64,000 nt of DNA, from positions 1 through 64,000 of the forward strand of contig JAACJM010000151.1 in NCBI GenBank assembly GCA_013368315.1, read 5' to 3'. This DNA comes from Tetrapyrgos nigripes. Taxonomy: Eukaryota; Basidiomycota; Agaricomycetes; Agaricales; Campanellaceae. The translations under genes and the position numbers were made by a program. Positions 1 through 12,165 of this stretch are shown here, piece by piece; position 1 is the stretch's first letter; every line of letters starts with the position of its first letter. Below the pieces are notes generated by a model. It did no database searches. It was not told the origin of the DNA and saw only the letters and a program-made list of their open reading frames with translations.

Positions 1-106
1 ACCAGTGAATATGGAAATGTGAGAGTGAAGGAGTAATGATGAGAGGAGAGATGGAAGTTCTCTAGATGTCAAATAGTGAGGTGGGTGTAAGGAGAGTTCA
101 TTCAAG

Positions 107-485
107 TGTCAAGGTTGCTGATACATTCAGATAGGCCACCCAAGTCACTCAAAAGACAAGAACAAGATAGTAGATTGATATAGAGATAGAGGGAAGTGAG
201 CTAGCTAACTAGGCTCAACGCTGTGTAAACAGATGTACAGAGTGGAGACAAAGTGAATGAACTGGGCAATCAGTTACAAAGGATCATATGTATATATGAT
301 AAAGTCTAAGGGATGAGAACAATAGATCAAATATGGATAGTTATAGATACCAAATTGTAGAAGAATGATTGGCAGTTATTATAGGGTTTGACAGAAGTTA
401 TAGGGTTTGCTGAGTATGAATCTGAGTGTAAATCAATGAGGAAAAGCAAGAGATGAATGATGAATGAATTCTGAGTTTAATGACA
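107..485 (+). repeat. LTR-like fragment, relative of the solo LTR at 36727
   Basis: The segment starts TGTCAAG and can be read to end in AATGACA, as the solo LTR at 36727-37171 starts TGTCAAG and ends CATGACA. Both share CCACCCAAGTCAC near the start and a GTGGAGACRAAGTGAA block further in. The flanking pentamers (TCAAG before, AAGTA after) do not match, so it may be one LTR of a decayed element or an LTR with a wrongly placed end. Confidence 0.4.
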
Positions 486-2806
486 AAGTAAAAGAAGGAG
501 GACAAAGAACAGTGTTAAAATAAGTACCAATTGAAAGCAGTTCTGAAGCACATCTTTGTTTCGTTATTAAAAGACAATAAATAAGTTGGTATTATAGCAT
601 TAACAGTCAAAAAAAGGGGGGGAAGATGAAAAAAGGACCCTGGACACCTAGTGACAGAGTGACAGGACTGGTTGCTATCATGGACACTATCAAGACCCAG
701 GTGCTGCTACCTACAGACACCTCATGGGCATGCCTGAACACACAAGTCCCATATATTTGGCAGGGATGGTAGGCTACCTGGTTTTTAGGACCTAATAGGC
801 TGCTCAACTGCTAGGTTTTGAACAGCCTAAGAGGTACCCCCAGGGTGGTTGCCTGAGGTGTTTTTGGTAAGAACCTTTCAGGGATACTCTGCAATCCTTT
901 AGAGTCATGAATCCTGTGGATACACCCTCCTATGCATCTCCTCAGCAGCCTCATTCTTGGCCACCTCTGTCACACACCATTTGTTACAACCCATATTATT
1001 ATTACCCACATTCTAATGCTTACCAGTTTAATCCTCCAGTGCAACCTCATCAACAATTCCCCCTGAGGGAAAAATTGCTGTCAGTATGTGAGCACCCATT
1101 GATGTCTCTTCTGGGCCTTGTCATTGCCACATTTACCTTGTTCAGTGAGATGAGTGATGGTTTGTGTGTGTTTAAGGTGATTCTTTCTGAGGAGAAGGAG
1201 GAGAGGGAGGAAAGGAGATGTTGTTGCTCAATGTCATCATTGTCATCAAGACTGTCAGTAGTGTGGATGTGGTGTAGAGCACACACTTGGCTCAAGCAGT
1301 AAACATAGATGGAGCAGCAGTAGACAGAAGACAATGAGAACCTAGTCCCAAGATGAAGTTAATATTGAGTAAGGATATAGTACAAGAGATGCTCAACTAG
1401 TCCCAAGATGAAGAAGTCAAGATGGGGACTAGGGAGCTACAATCCTAGGTTTATATACATGAAACAGAGGACGAGGCAGTAGTGGTAAAATCAAAGGAAA
1501 AAATGGTAACTGGATGAGGCAGCAAAAGGCATCAGAGAACAATCCAAAATGATCAAAGTACAGCCTACTGTCCCTGTAAGAGATGCATCAAGAAAAGATG
1601 AACAAAAGATGAAACAGGGGATAACTGGCTATGCCTGAATGATGAACCAGGAAGGATGAACAAAGATGAAATGAGACACAAAAGATAAACAAGTGATGGC
1701 TAACTTGATCAACAAATAATGAGGAAAAATGAAAGAAAATACCCTAAAATAATAATATCACAACAGTCGAGCTCATTGTGGTCAACAAACAGCTAGAAGT
1801 ATTTTTCTCATAATGTTAGTGACATCAATGTTTACATCTGTACAGACCCAGTAAGTAGTCCTGATCATTTCACATCTATCATTCTCAATGTTGTGTCAGC
1901 ATCTGGACTCACATACCACCCAGATCCCAGCTGTCCAGAGTAAGCTTGAGCGTAGTATGCCCATTGTTTTGACTGTCATTCTTGTTATTGATGAGGCAGA
2001 ATCTCAAATGAAGGCCTGCACCAAGGAAGATTATGGGAATTTTATGCTGGCCAAAAGCTGAGGTACAAGCTATGTTCAAGGTGCTTGCAGAAGACTCAGA
2101 ATATGGAAATTAATTAGTTTGAGGGGCAGGGTGAGGTCTTGTTGGATGGTGTGAGGCCCTTCATACATGTATGACTTGGCCATGATTGATTCCTTGCCTT
2201 ATTTTCCCCTCCTTTCCTTCTTCTTACCTCTTGTGTTATGCATCAGATTTTATGTAGTTCCTGGCTGCATATATGAAACTGTCTCTTCACCTTAGACACA
2301 TGGTTGGTGTGTAGAGAGGCATCTCATCATATTTTATTATTGTTTGACGTCACAGTGTTACAGACTACACTTAATGTATCATGTATGCCTCTAAGGAGTA
2401 GGACTGAGTATGTAAGACAAATTAACATTATTTACTTGTGCAGTGTAGTATCAGTTACAATCCTTTTTCATTTTAATTTTCATGACACCCATGCACTTGA
2501 GTCTACCAGCTTGTAATTTATCAACTTATTGACACAGTATGATGGAAACTCAGTACTTCATTGACAGATTTCAATTGGTAGACTGGTAATAAATGCTTAC
2601 TATGTTTGACTTACTAATCATAACCATTTCATTTCACAGCTGAACACAGAGACATATACACAACATTTGTTGTACTGGTTGTACAAGAGTATGTATAGTG
2701 TGACTCACTAAGCTTGCTAACAAAGGATCAGAAGGTAACTTTTGAAACTGTTTCTTCAGGCCAGTTTTTCACTTCAAATTCTGTACATAGTGCAAAACAG
2801 GTGAGG
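486..2806. other. No recognisable gene; decayed repeat sequence
   Basis: I recognise no gene here. A 131-codon open frame at 907-1302 (+) begins with a Pro/Tyr/Gln-rich stretch and matches no family I know. The phrase CTAGTCCCAAGATGAAG occurs twice near 1341 and 1397, followed by a TTTATATACA box near 1450; this resembles a decayed LTR. A further plus-strand stretch at about 1787-1945 reads without stops but ends in several stops. The composition and the repeats suggest old transposon sequence. Confidence 0.4.
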
Positions 2807-3347
2807 CTATATATTCCAGAAGATTGGGCAGTAAATGTGATGGTCTACTGGTTCATTGTCCATAAGTGGAAAAATAATTTTAGGATCCTCCTGAAATACA
2901 GTGAAAATAGGATCTATTGCAGCTGCTCCCGTCGGCATCAACAGGTCAAATATCTCTTGATTGCCTTGAAAAGCAGCAGCCTGAATGGGACTTCCATACT
3001 TGCCATCTTGGGAATTGATATCTGCCCCATTATTAAGCAGTATTTCTACCTGTTTGAGATAGTCAATACCATAATGGTAATTACCCTTTTCTTTTGCAAT
3101 ACAAGCTGCCTGCATAACAGTCCCATATTTACCTCCTTCAACATTAACATTTGTGCTGTTTTCAACCAGAAAGTTTACTATGTCTGTTTCTCCTCCATAT
3201 GAAGCAGCCTGAAGAGCATTGCCAAAATAACCACCTTGGGCATTGATATCTGCCCCCCTTATCAAGGAAAAGCTTCACAATTCCTATATATTTCCCAAAT
3301 TCCCCCATATATGAAATGGCCTGGAGAGCATTGCCATATTCACCACC
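2807..3347 (-). pseudogene. Decayed 3' ankyrin repeats of the NLR gene
   Basis: This continues the ankyrin array of the NLR beyond its stop codon. The 15th repeat starts right at the stop (CAA to TAA in the INAQGG motif) and carries extra residues. A one-base insertion in a G run near 3258 then shifts the frame. The new frame (2807-3265) encodes three further, more diverged repeats (NALQAASYGG, GTVMQAAC, SPIQAAAFQG). This is probably the former C-terminus, now untranslated. A spliced or readthrough product cannot be excluded. Confidence 0.7.
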
Positions 3348-4740
3348 TTAAGCATTGATATCTGCCCCCTTCTCAACCAAAAGCTTCACAATTTCTTCAC
3401 TTCCCTCATATGAAGCAGCCTGGAGAGCATTGCCATATTCACCACCTTGAGCATTGATATCTGCTCCCTTCTCAACCAGAAGCTTCACAATTTCTTCTCT
3501 TCCCCAATATGAAGCAGCCTGGAGAGCATTGCCATATTCACCACCTTGAGCATTGATATCTGCCCCCTTCTCAACCAAAAGCTTCACAATTTCTGCACTT
3601 CCCTGATATGAAGCAGCCTGGAGAGCATTGCCATATTTACCACCTTGAGCATTGATATCTCCCCCCTTCTCAACCAAAAGCTTCACAATTTCTTTACTTC
3701 CCCGATATGAAGCAGCCTGGAGAGCATTGCCATATTCACCACCTTGAGCATTGATATCTGCCCCCTTCTCAACCAAAAGCTTCACAATTTCTTCTCTTCC
3801 CTCATATGAAGCAGCCTGGAGAGCATTGCCATGATAACCACCTTGAGCATTGATATCTGCCCCCTTGTCAAGCAAAAGCTTCACAATTTCTTCCCGTCCC
3901 CCATATGAAGCAGCCTGGAGAGCATTGCCATATTTACCACCTTGAGCATTGATATCTGCCCCCTTCTCAACCAAAAGCTTCACAATTTCTTCTCTTCCCC
4001 AATATGAAGCAGCCTGGAGAGCATTGCCATATTGACCACCTTGAGCATTGATATCTGCCCCCTTCTCAACCAAAAGCTTCACAACCTTTTCTCTTCCCCA
4101 ATATGAAGCAGACTGGAGAGCATTGCCATATTCACCACCTTGAGCATTGATATCTGCCCCCTTCTCAAGCAAAAGCTTCACAATTTCTTCACTTCCTCGA
4201 TATGAAGCAGCCTGGAGAGCATTGCCATATTGACCACCTTGAGCATTGATATCTCCCCCCTTCTCAACCAAAAGCTTCACAATTTCTTCACTTCCCTGAT
4301 ATGAAGCAGTGTAGAGAGCATTGCCATGATGACCACCTTGAGCATTGATATCTGCTCCCTTCTCAACCAAAAGCTTCACAATTTCTTCCCTTCCCCAATA
4401 TGAAGCAGTCTGGAGAGCATTGCCATATTGACCACCTTGAACATTGATATCTGCCCCCTTCTCAACCAAAAGCTTCACAATTTCTTCACTTCCCTGATAT
4501 GAAGCAGCCTGGAGAGCATTGCCATATTGACCACCTTGAGCATTGATATCTGCCCCCTTCTCAACCAAAAGCTTCACAATTTCTTCACTTCCCTGAAATG
4601 AAGCAGCCTGGAGAGCATTGCCATATGGACCACCTTGAGCATTGATATCTGCTCCCTTCTCAACCAAAAGCTTCACAATTTCTTTACTTCCCTGATATGA
4701 AGCAGCCTGGAGAGCATTGCCATATTCACCACCTTGAGCA
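3348..4740 (-). repeat. 14 tandem 99-bp ankyrin units
   Basis: Fourteen consecutive 33-codon units follow the pattern GxYGNALQAASYxGxxEIVKLL, then VEKGADINAQG. Most units differ only at the x positions: E/P/Q/H/K/Y at the second residue, Q/W/R/G/E after SY, S/R and E/K/A next. The rest is nearly invariant at DNA level. This pattern fits recent unit duplication or concerted evolution with variation kept at a few surface positions. Confidence 0.95.
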
Positions 4741-7223
4741 TTGACATTTGCTCCTTCCTCCACTAAGATCAATATCATGTTAAGCAAATCAGTCATGCTG
4801 GCATAATACAATGGAAGGGCAGAACCAGAATTCCACATATAACTGCTTGACCTCATCCATGCCTGACAGGATTTATTGGTATATGTGAGCAAATGTAAAC
4901 TCAAAGACTTGACTGGCTCTTCCAGCAGTTGTAAATTTCTAACATGTTTTGGCCATTGCTGTACTGCATATCCTGCCAAAGGAAACTTCTTTTCATCTAT
5001 AGATCTATCTTTTCCACAAACCACCAGATAAACCATACATGACTGAGCAATGAATTTATGTGCCATCTGGTCATTTACCTGGAATAGCTGTGCTGAACTT
5101 TGCAGGATTGCTTCTGAAACAATATACTCTTTTACAGATGGATGTGCAAGCTGCAATATGTGCTCTTCTTCATCTTCCTCATCTCCCCACCATGCTATTT
5201 TCTGTACTTTTTGAACTTGAACTATAACTAATGTTGAATCAATCATTTTATTCACTTCCTTTGCCTCTATATTATCTTCAATATCTTCTAATCTTTCATC
5301 ATTGAAGTTGATCCTGAATATTTCAGGAAGCCATATTAATTTTAACTGCTCATAGCCAAAGAGTAGCCACTTCAACATAGCTTCTGCCTCCTGCTGGTGC
5401 TCCTCTGGTATTTGTTTTAATGCATCAGCATAGGTTTCTGCAAGATCTTTGGGAAGATTTTGTACAGCACTGAGTATAGCCTTTCGAGTGACCAACTTCT
5501 GCAAATGCTGAATTTGACAGTCCACCCATCGAATTCTGAGCAATATGTCAATCATACCAAAAGATGATATTAGGGGAAATTATACTTACTGCCCATGTGC
5601 TCCAATCAGTAGAGCCTCTGTCACTTCCTTATGAACATCTACAGATAAAGGCCTATCATGGAACACTTGTTGAATGTGCCTTTGAATATCTGATTTTACT
5701 ACTTCTTCATCCAGTGATATTTCATAGGTAGCAGAGCTCAGCCCAACTGTACTAGCTGCATGTCTGCAGGACACAAAGATATGCATCTTTGAACCAAGCC
5801 CAAGTAAATCCCGAATGAGGTTTGCAACCAAATGCCAATCTGAAGCTTGGCATTCATCCATTGCATCAATGAAAATGCATGTAGTTGAAGGCTTCTGGAC
5901 CAGAAGCTTGAGAAGAGTTGCTTTCATAACATCAGCAGGCATTTTGATCCTCCCTTTGTTATTTTGCTTATAGAGGTCTTTTATGTGCTGCCAGTCTGAT
6001 TGAAGGCCTACATCCAACATCAGGGAAGATAGCATTCCTTGATAAGTTCCCTTTGATTTGGTTTGATCAAGAGTGTCAAAGTAGAAATAGACAACTTGAT
6101 GCTCAGCACCGATGCTGAAGATAGCCTTGGTGCTAGAAATACAGACTTTATAAGTCATTGCTATAAGTATTCAGTTGTCAAATTAAATGCTTACCATAAA
6201 AATGTTTTTCCAGACCCAGCTGCAGACATAGTGAGTAAGCCTATTTCCTTTATTCAGATGAGTAAGCTTGTACCTTTGCCTTGAAGCCATAACAAGCTGC
6301 CGTTATTTTTCCACTCATTAAATCTAGAATCTTCAAGGAGCCACACTCCAGTGCCTTCAGTAATTTTATTATATGCAGCATTGAAGTTGACTGAGGGATT
6401 AGGAGCATCAATCCATTCCTGAATTTTGGAGCCTATAAAAGGATGAGTAACATTATAATTATCTGAAATCTGTACTTACTCTCATTGACATTGCGAACAA
6501 ACACATTATTGTTGGAGTTGATAATGTGACGGTTATCATTGTGGATATTTTGAGTCTGATTGCCTTGAACATTGTTCCAATTGTATGTGTTCCCTCCTGC
6601 ATTCATTCTGACACCCTCATGATGCATGGCTTGATTGATACTTTCTGCAGGAGTCAATGCTACCTCATCTGTTGAAGTTGCATTTGAGACTTTGACAGTG
6701 CATTTGATAAGCTGCAGTAAATTAAATAATGAACAAGAAGCTGACATACCTGGGCCTGTATCCTCAGAGTGTGTAGTTTGATGGATACTTGCTGCAGGAG
6801 TTGCTGCTACATTGTCCAAAGTATTGTCTGTTGAACCTTCAGTTGTAACTTTAAGGGCGCACTTCACAACCTGCAGCAAATCAAACAAGGAATATCTACC
6901 TGAGCTTGTGACTGGTGTATCCTCAAGTTTCCCTTCATTTGCTTCAACATTGTCAACTAGATGTGTATCAACGCAGCAGCGCTCATTAATGATATGGAAA
7001 TAACCTTAGTCACAGTCACACACCTGATTTGACTACTTCAGAACGATTGACACTGTCTGTCTGGCTCTGATTACTTTCAACTTGATTGCCTTCTGGATAT
7101 GCATGAGTGAGTTTTATAATTAAGAGCGCATTCGTTGGTTTTCCTACCTGCATTCTTCCCTCTTTTGCCTTTCTTCTTGGAACCGGAAAGTTTGCCTTTG
7201 ACGCTCTTGAAAGCTCGCTTCAT
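3348..7223 (-). CDS. NACHT-ankyrin NOD-like receptor (fungal NLR)
   Basis: A predicted STAND/NLR ATPase of the kind linked in fungi to non-self recognition. I propose nine exons: 7223-7148, 7092-7024, 6956-6900, 6836-6750, 6668-6480, 6432-6274, 6219-6195, 6132-5590 and 5535-3348. All junctions are GT-AG and the sum is 3393 nt, one uninterrupted frame of 1130 residues. The N-terminus is basic (MKRAFKSVKGKLSGSKKKGK), followed by acidic linker exons and an Asn-rich segment (about residues 130-160). The usual pre-NACHT motif (TGVWLLEDSRFNEW) follows. Walker A is GKAGSGKT (about residue 211) on a 25-nt exon; Walker B is IFIDAMDEC (about 312), with VSCRH after it. The winged-helix-like region begins RWVDCQ at exon 9. 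The last ~470 residues are 14 ankyrin repeats. No effector domain is recognised at the N-terminus. Confidence 0.82.
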
Positions 7224-7379
7224 GTCGAAAGATGGTTGATAGCACAGCGCACGAAGTTTGAAAAGTGTCCAAAGTCACATGAGTGTCTATCAGAAGCGCA
7301 ATGAGGCATGAAAGATAAGGCCTTGCGAATGTACCTGCTGACCTTGATGTAATTCAGTTTCAGCGCCTAGATAAGATAT

Positions 7380-9030
7380 AGGGCGCGGGCCTCGATTTGG
7401 TAAGTCAACTTTTTTGACTTGTCGCGACTCGCGTCCCTCCTCGTCTTGTAGACAAATGGTCTTTCAAGAGTGACATTGGAGATCTACGTCTTGTATTGTT
7501 TAGTCTGACGAGTCTCCCTCTTGACAACCTCCACTTCGAAATAAACCCAAACTCCACTGAACAAGTCTCAACTGTAGTCCAAGCAGGAGTGAAGCACAAA
7601 ATGGAGGAGTGAGTCTCACTTCCCAATTTCTACTCAACACTGACATTTTCTCTTTCGTGTCTCATGTAGCACATCTACGTCGCCAACGGCTCTCTCATCG
7701 TCGACCTCAGTTAAATGAGGAGTATCACTATCGACGCCGATATCTTTAACGGCATGTATCGAGACGAGGCATCACTTTGGGGATGGGGTTTCGTGCTAAG
7801 GATATGGGGGGACACATTCTTCTTGTGACGGTCGTGTTGGCAAAGGGGCGATAGCAGAGATTTCCGAGATTTCGGTGCGTCTGCCCTACCATCTTCCCCC
7901 TCTCAACTAACTCGTCTTCACCCAGGGCATCCACAGCTCCTCCCCCTCCCTCGCCATAACAACGTCCCTCCGCTTCCGCACCCATTTCGTCCCTACCTCC
8001 ATTGCTACTCAAACTATGAAAGCTACCAACAATTCGCCCTCTCCCCTAACGTCACCAACTCTATTGGAACAGATTTCGGAGTACTCAAACGAGCGTCAGA
8101 GAGGGGTCGTGTGAGGCTTCTTCTGTCGACGACGTATTTCGCGGTGACACCGGGGCTGAGTGGGGAGGAGGTAGAGGCCCGGTTTAATGAGACGCTGAAA
8201 GGGTTTTCGGACGCGTCTGGGTTACTTCAAATCAGAAAGTGTCAGAGTCACAAGTCTGAGACTTAGGTATGTGCACGAATGGCCATTATTCTTGTTATTC
8301 ATAGTAGGTAGAAGAAATGTGTGTACTATACAAGAAACTAACAAGAGCAATGATTTTGACAAGGTATGAGTCAGTAGTGATAAGAATCAGAGTGTCTGCA
8401 GGGTGTCTGCAGAGTGTCTGCAGGGGGTGTCTGCAGATTTCTGATACCCGTGCGTCTTCGCCAAATAGTAGTTTATTGCCTTATCCGGAGGAGGGATTTG
8501 GGTTCACGGACAATGAGTCACTTTTTTTGCTGGATTGTGGGGAGAGGTTGGCAAGGTTTGACTGACAGATACGACTGCGCTATTTAGGTATTGTGAAGAG
8601 TATAGTGGATAATATGCTGCCCGGATGGGAATATCGGTGCGTCTTCTTTTTTTTTGCCTTGCTGACTTTTATCTAATGTTTTGACAGCGCATACCCCAAC
8701 TACATTGATGACTGGCTAGGAGATTGTATGTTTCGTTTCTCCTCCCCTCTTTCGCCTCCTCCTCCTACTCTTTTGTCCTCTTCTCCTTCGCTCGCTCGCT
8801 CCCCCTTCTTCTCTATCCCATATTGTTCCTCACTCACTGACGTATTTTATATGTAGAGCTACACCGGTACTACGGACCTCACTACCCACGTCTCAAAGCT
8901 CTGAAAGCGGTGGTGAATCCAGGAAATGTGTTTCAGCTACCTACGTCGATAGAGGAAGAGAAGAGCCTCAAGGATAATCTGAGGCAACAAGGCGATGTTG
9001 GGGGGATGTTGAAATGGGAGTAGGATATAG
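7380..9030 (+). pseudogene. FAD-linked oxidase (BBE type), degraded
   Basis: Pieces of a berberine-bridge-type FAD oxidoreductase are readable in order: STEQVSTVVQAGVKHKME near 7550-7605; a remnant of the FAD-binding segment (HIYVANGS..LIVDLS) near 7670-7712 followed by TAA; a mid-domain stretch (FALSPNVTNSIGTDFGVLKR) near 8030-8095 in another frame; and the BBE C-terminus (AYPNYIDDWL, then YYGPHYPRLKALK, VNPGNVFQLPTSIEE) at 8690-8960 over two introns. Frameshifts and stops separate the pieces, so no product is expected. In the family, the flavin is bound covalently and alcohols or sugars are oxidised. Adjacent duplicates at 11010 and 52878 show that the locus was copied in part. Confidence 0.75.
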
Positions 9031-9043
9031 TGAGTTAGTGATG

Positions 9044-10723
9044 CATCAGGGAAATCCCCAAAGGCACTTTCATGCAATAGTAGCATGAATTTGCATGAAA
9101 ACACATAAAATTGCATGATTATGCAAATTATGCACCTCATGCAAGTCCCCTGATGAGATCCATAACTTATGCGTGATTTTACAATTTTATGCAACAGAAG
9201 GCATAGATTATACTCCTTCACTCGCGATATTCCAGTGATATTCATAGCCAGATGACAACTCAATGGTAGCAATTGACACAAGAAGGGCAATATGAACAGG
9301 TAGAAAGGCATATATTAGCAATGGGTACTAAGGACAATGATAGTTCCTAACAACACTATCTATTATGCTACACTACATTGACAGAACTGGAACACCATCA
9401 TGATAACCCAATGAAGCACTGGATAGATAATGAGACGGGGAACAGAAACATACCTCAACATGTACTACAAACAAAGCCGACCCCTGCTTAGCAAAGTTTG
9501 AACGACACAAAGGATCTGGAGCCTAAAGGTCAGCGAGCTTCAATGCGAAAGTATCATGGACGTACCTGAGTGTACTGGAGACATTCCTAGCGCGGGCCAA
9601 TGAGACAGGGAACAGAAACATACCTCAACATGTACTACAAATAAAACCGACCCCTGCTTAGCAAAGTTAGAATGACCCAAAGGATCCGGAGCCTAAAGGT
9701 TGGCGAGCTTCAATGTGAAAGTATCATGGACATACCTGAGTGTACCAGAGATGTTCCCTACATCCTGTTTGCCAGCAAGACCTAAGGCTTGAAGGTAGCC
9801 TGGCTGGTGACCTATACAATAAGACAGTAAACCTTAGGCGTAACACATAAGGGCCTAAGGAGGATACTCACTGAGTTGTCAAGCTTAAGGTTGTGTAGCT
9901 GAGCACTGCATATGAGGGTTGAAGATGGTGCTTGAGTTCAGTCGTGCAAGAAGATGATGCAGATAAAAAGCCGATGAGGGACAAAGGAGGAGACTGGGGA
10001 AGGCTGTTTGAGTTGGTGGTTGCGAGTCGAAAGTCAACATAGTCAAGTGACCATTTGCTGACGCGTCTATTGCAGTGCAGGAACTGTACAGTTTTGCAGC
10101 GGAGTTTTAATAACTCTATTCGGAAGAAGTCGCGGCTCTCTCATTCAGGTTAGGGTTAATTACTTCGCAAACGCGAATGAAGAGCTGTCAAGCCAATGCC
10201 TGGCCCTCCATGTATTCACGTCAAATGCATCTGCTATGTATGATGCTCCCTGTTCCCGTTCACTTCATTTTTGTTGGCTGGGTTTTTTCTCAAACTGTTT
10301 GAAGGTTTTTAGTCGTTGCGCGATGTTGTTTACATTCTATCTTGACCTTAAATTTTCTTACTACACGGGAGTATTACAGCCCTGCAATTGCCTCGCCTGT
10401 TTGTTATTCACTTACCTCTATGTTGAGGAATACTTAATGATCATTATATATGTGGTTGTGTATTGGCACAATTCAATAAAGATATGCTCAAAACCATAAT
10501 TCAAGCAGATTTTGACCATCCTACTGTGAGCACATTCGAGACAATGTTATGCATCTGTTATTCAGCAGATTGCATGAGGATTCAATAGGTGCATAGCTAT
10601 ACATCAATCTGCACAATATATGCAATGTGTGGAATGGATTATACACAATTATACATTTTTCATGCCAAAATTGCATAATTACGCTACTTTTGCATGAAGA
10701 TGCCTCTGAGCATTTCCCTGATG
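9044..10723. mobile_element. 1.68-kb non-autonomous TIR element
   Basis: The ends are long, imperfect inverted repeats starting CATCAGGGAAAT and sharing AGGCA, TTCATGCAA and AGTAGC blocks; ATGCAA/GCATGA motifs fill the first ~200 bp at each side. The element splits the duplicated oxidase 3' flank exactly after GTTAGTGATG. The copy at about 53190 lacks it and runs straight on to GGGTTT, which implies a target duplication of only TG. No transposase frame is visible; the interior holds a 170-bp tandem duplication. Confidence 0.8.
9429..9760. repeat. 170-bp tandem duplication
   Basis: Two head-to-tail copies (9429-9598 and 9599 to about 9760) start AATGAGAC and share the run to GTATCATGGACRTACCTGAG with few differences. 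They lie inside the 1.68-kb TIR element. No coding content. Confidence 0.85.
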
Positions 10724-11009
10724 TGGGGTTTAGGATGGTTTGGATTGACGGGAGAGGGGGGGGTTGGGGTTGGGGGAGTGGAAATAGAGGGGTGAAGATC
10801 GGTGGGGGGATTGTGAGGCTGTTGTTTACGGGGTACAAACGATTTTCGGTTGTTTTTCATAATCACTGTCTATCTAATGTCCCTTGAACTTGTGATAACC
10901 ATTTTCGCCATATATTACTGTAATACAACTTGGCAGTTGTTATGCGCAGCGATGGGGACATGTGTCTCCTTCACTACTGTGATTTCCCATTCATCACGCT
11001 AATATCCAA

Positions 11010-11110
11010 CTACAGCATTCTTACATTGCCAACGGCTTGGGGGTAAAAATGGGTCTTTAGTTGTCGACCTCAGTCAAATGAAGGATATCTTTGTGGACGA
11101 CGATACATTG
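11010..11110 (+). pseudogene. Second oxidase fragment (FAD-binding motif)
   Basis: The plus strand reads HSYIANGLG, a stop-interrupted linker, then LVVDLSQMKDIFVD in a neighbouring frame. This is the FAD-binding segment of a BBE-type oxidase, better preserved than the piece near 7670. It sits at the junction between the oxidase flank and the duplicated GH3 segment and is too short to be functional. Confidence 0.65.
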
Positions 11111-11119
11111 CACGTGCAT

Positions 11120-12165
11120 TGTGCCAATTGAGACTGGGAATCACCTACACCGCCCACCCGACGTCGTCCAAGCTTCAACGGCCACAGACGGAAAGAAGTT
11201 ACGTGATGTAACCCAACACTCCATGAATAAAGCCAAACTCCGTCATGAGTCAACGTTGACCACAACCTAGTGGGGATGACAAGCTAACGGCAAGAGCAAC
11301 AGCTTCCATCTCACATCCCCAACCTCGTTACTCGTTACTCGCCGTCATTGCTTTCTCCTCAAAACCTCAGGAGAGAAAACAAAGCAAAATGCAAACGCGA
11401 CGAGGAAAAGAAAGAAAGCAAAGTAAAAGGGTCAAGGACGAAGGATGAAAAAAGTAGAAAGTAAACAAAGTCAAAGAGGAGAAAACGAAGAAAGAGGGAA
11501 CCCGGAAACCAGAAACCCCAAAGAAACCCAGAAAAAGGCCGTAAGTCCAACTCGCCCAACTCTCCAACTCCCAGGTCCAACTCGCAATATCTAGATACGA
11601 CGACAACGACAGCATCACACCAAATCCCATACCCACCTCCACCTCCACCCCCTATGCCTCCACCTCCAAAAGAAAGAAAAAACCGAGAACGAAAACCAAA
11701 AACCAAAAACCAAAAACCAAACGCCCAACTCGCCAAATCCAAGGTCCACCCCAAACCCATCCCCCATCCCCACCCCGTACGTGTCCAGCTCCAAAAGAAA
11801 GAGAAAACCGAGAATGAGAAGCCAGAACCAGAACGGAAAACGAGAAGCCAAAAGCCAGAACAAAACACCCCACGTCTAACGTCTAACATCTAACACCCAA
11901 CACTCGGCGTCCACTCCGTCCATCCCGTCCCGAAACCAAAACCAAAAACGAAAGCATAAAGGGTTACGAAAACACGAAAATTCAAAACACAACAAAACCA
12001 AACCCCCCAAAAACCATTAAGGAACAAAAACGAAAAAGACTCACCCATATCATCAACCCTCTCCTCCGGAATCGTCCCATTCATTACATACTCTGTTAAA
12101 TTCCCTCCGAAATAAGAGTCTCCAGAGTCGAATGTGATGTCGCCAAGCATTGTCATCTGTGTCAG
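11120..12165. repeat. Duplicated GH3 segment, copy D2
   Basis: Copy of 12945-14440. On the minus strand it holds a GH3 exon (GDITFDSGDSYFGGNLTEY..GTIPEERVDDMG, 12040-12160) and about 650 bp of A/C-rich, G-poor sequence with AAACC/GAAAG runs. At 11326-11340 it keeps GTTACTCG without the 530-bp MITE found in the other copy, so the MITE arrived after the duplication or D2 comes from a MITE-free allele. It lies downstream of the truncated GH3 frame. Confidence 0.8.

Noticed and set aside
907..1302. 131-codon frame as a gene
   Set aside because: Low-complexity start, no recognisable domain, and surrounded by repeat-like sequence.
2714..3202. 162-codon plus-strand frame
   Set aside because: Antisense shadow of the ankyrin tail; no family resemblance.
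3348..4740. Regular ~99-bp repeats as a possible CRISPR array
   Set aside because: Units are contiguous codon-periodic ankyrin repeats without spacers.
11359..11893. Several overlapping frames rich in Phe/Trp/Gly or Lys/Pro
   Set aside because: Low-complexity A/C-rich filler of the GH3 duplication read in several frames.
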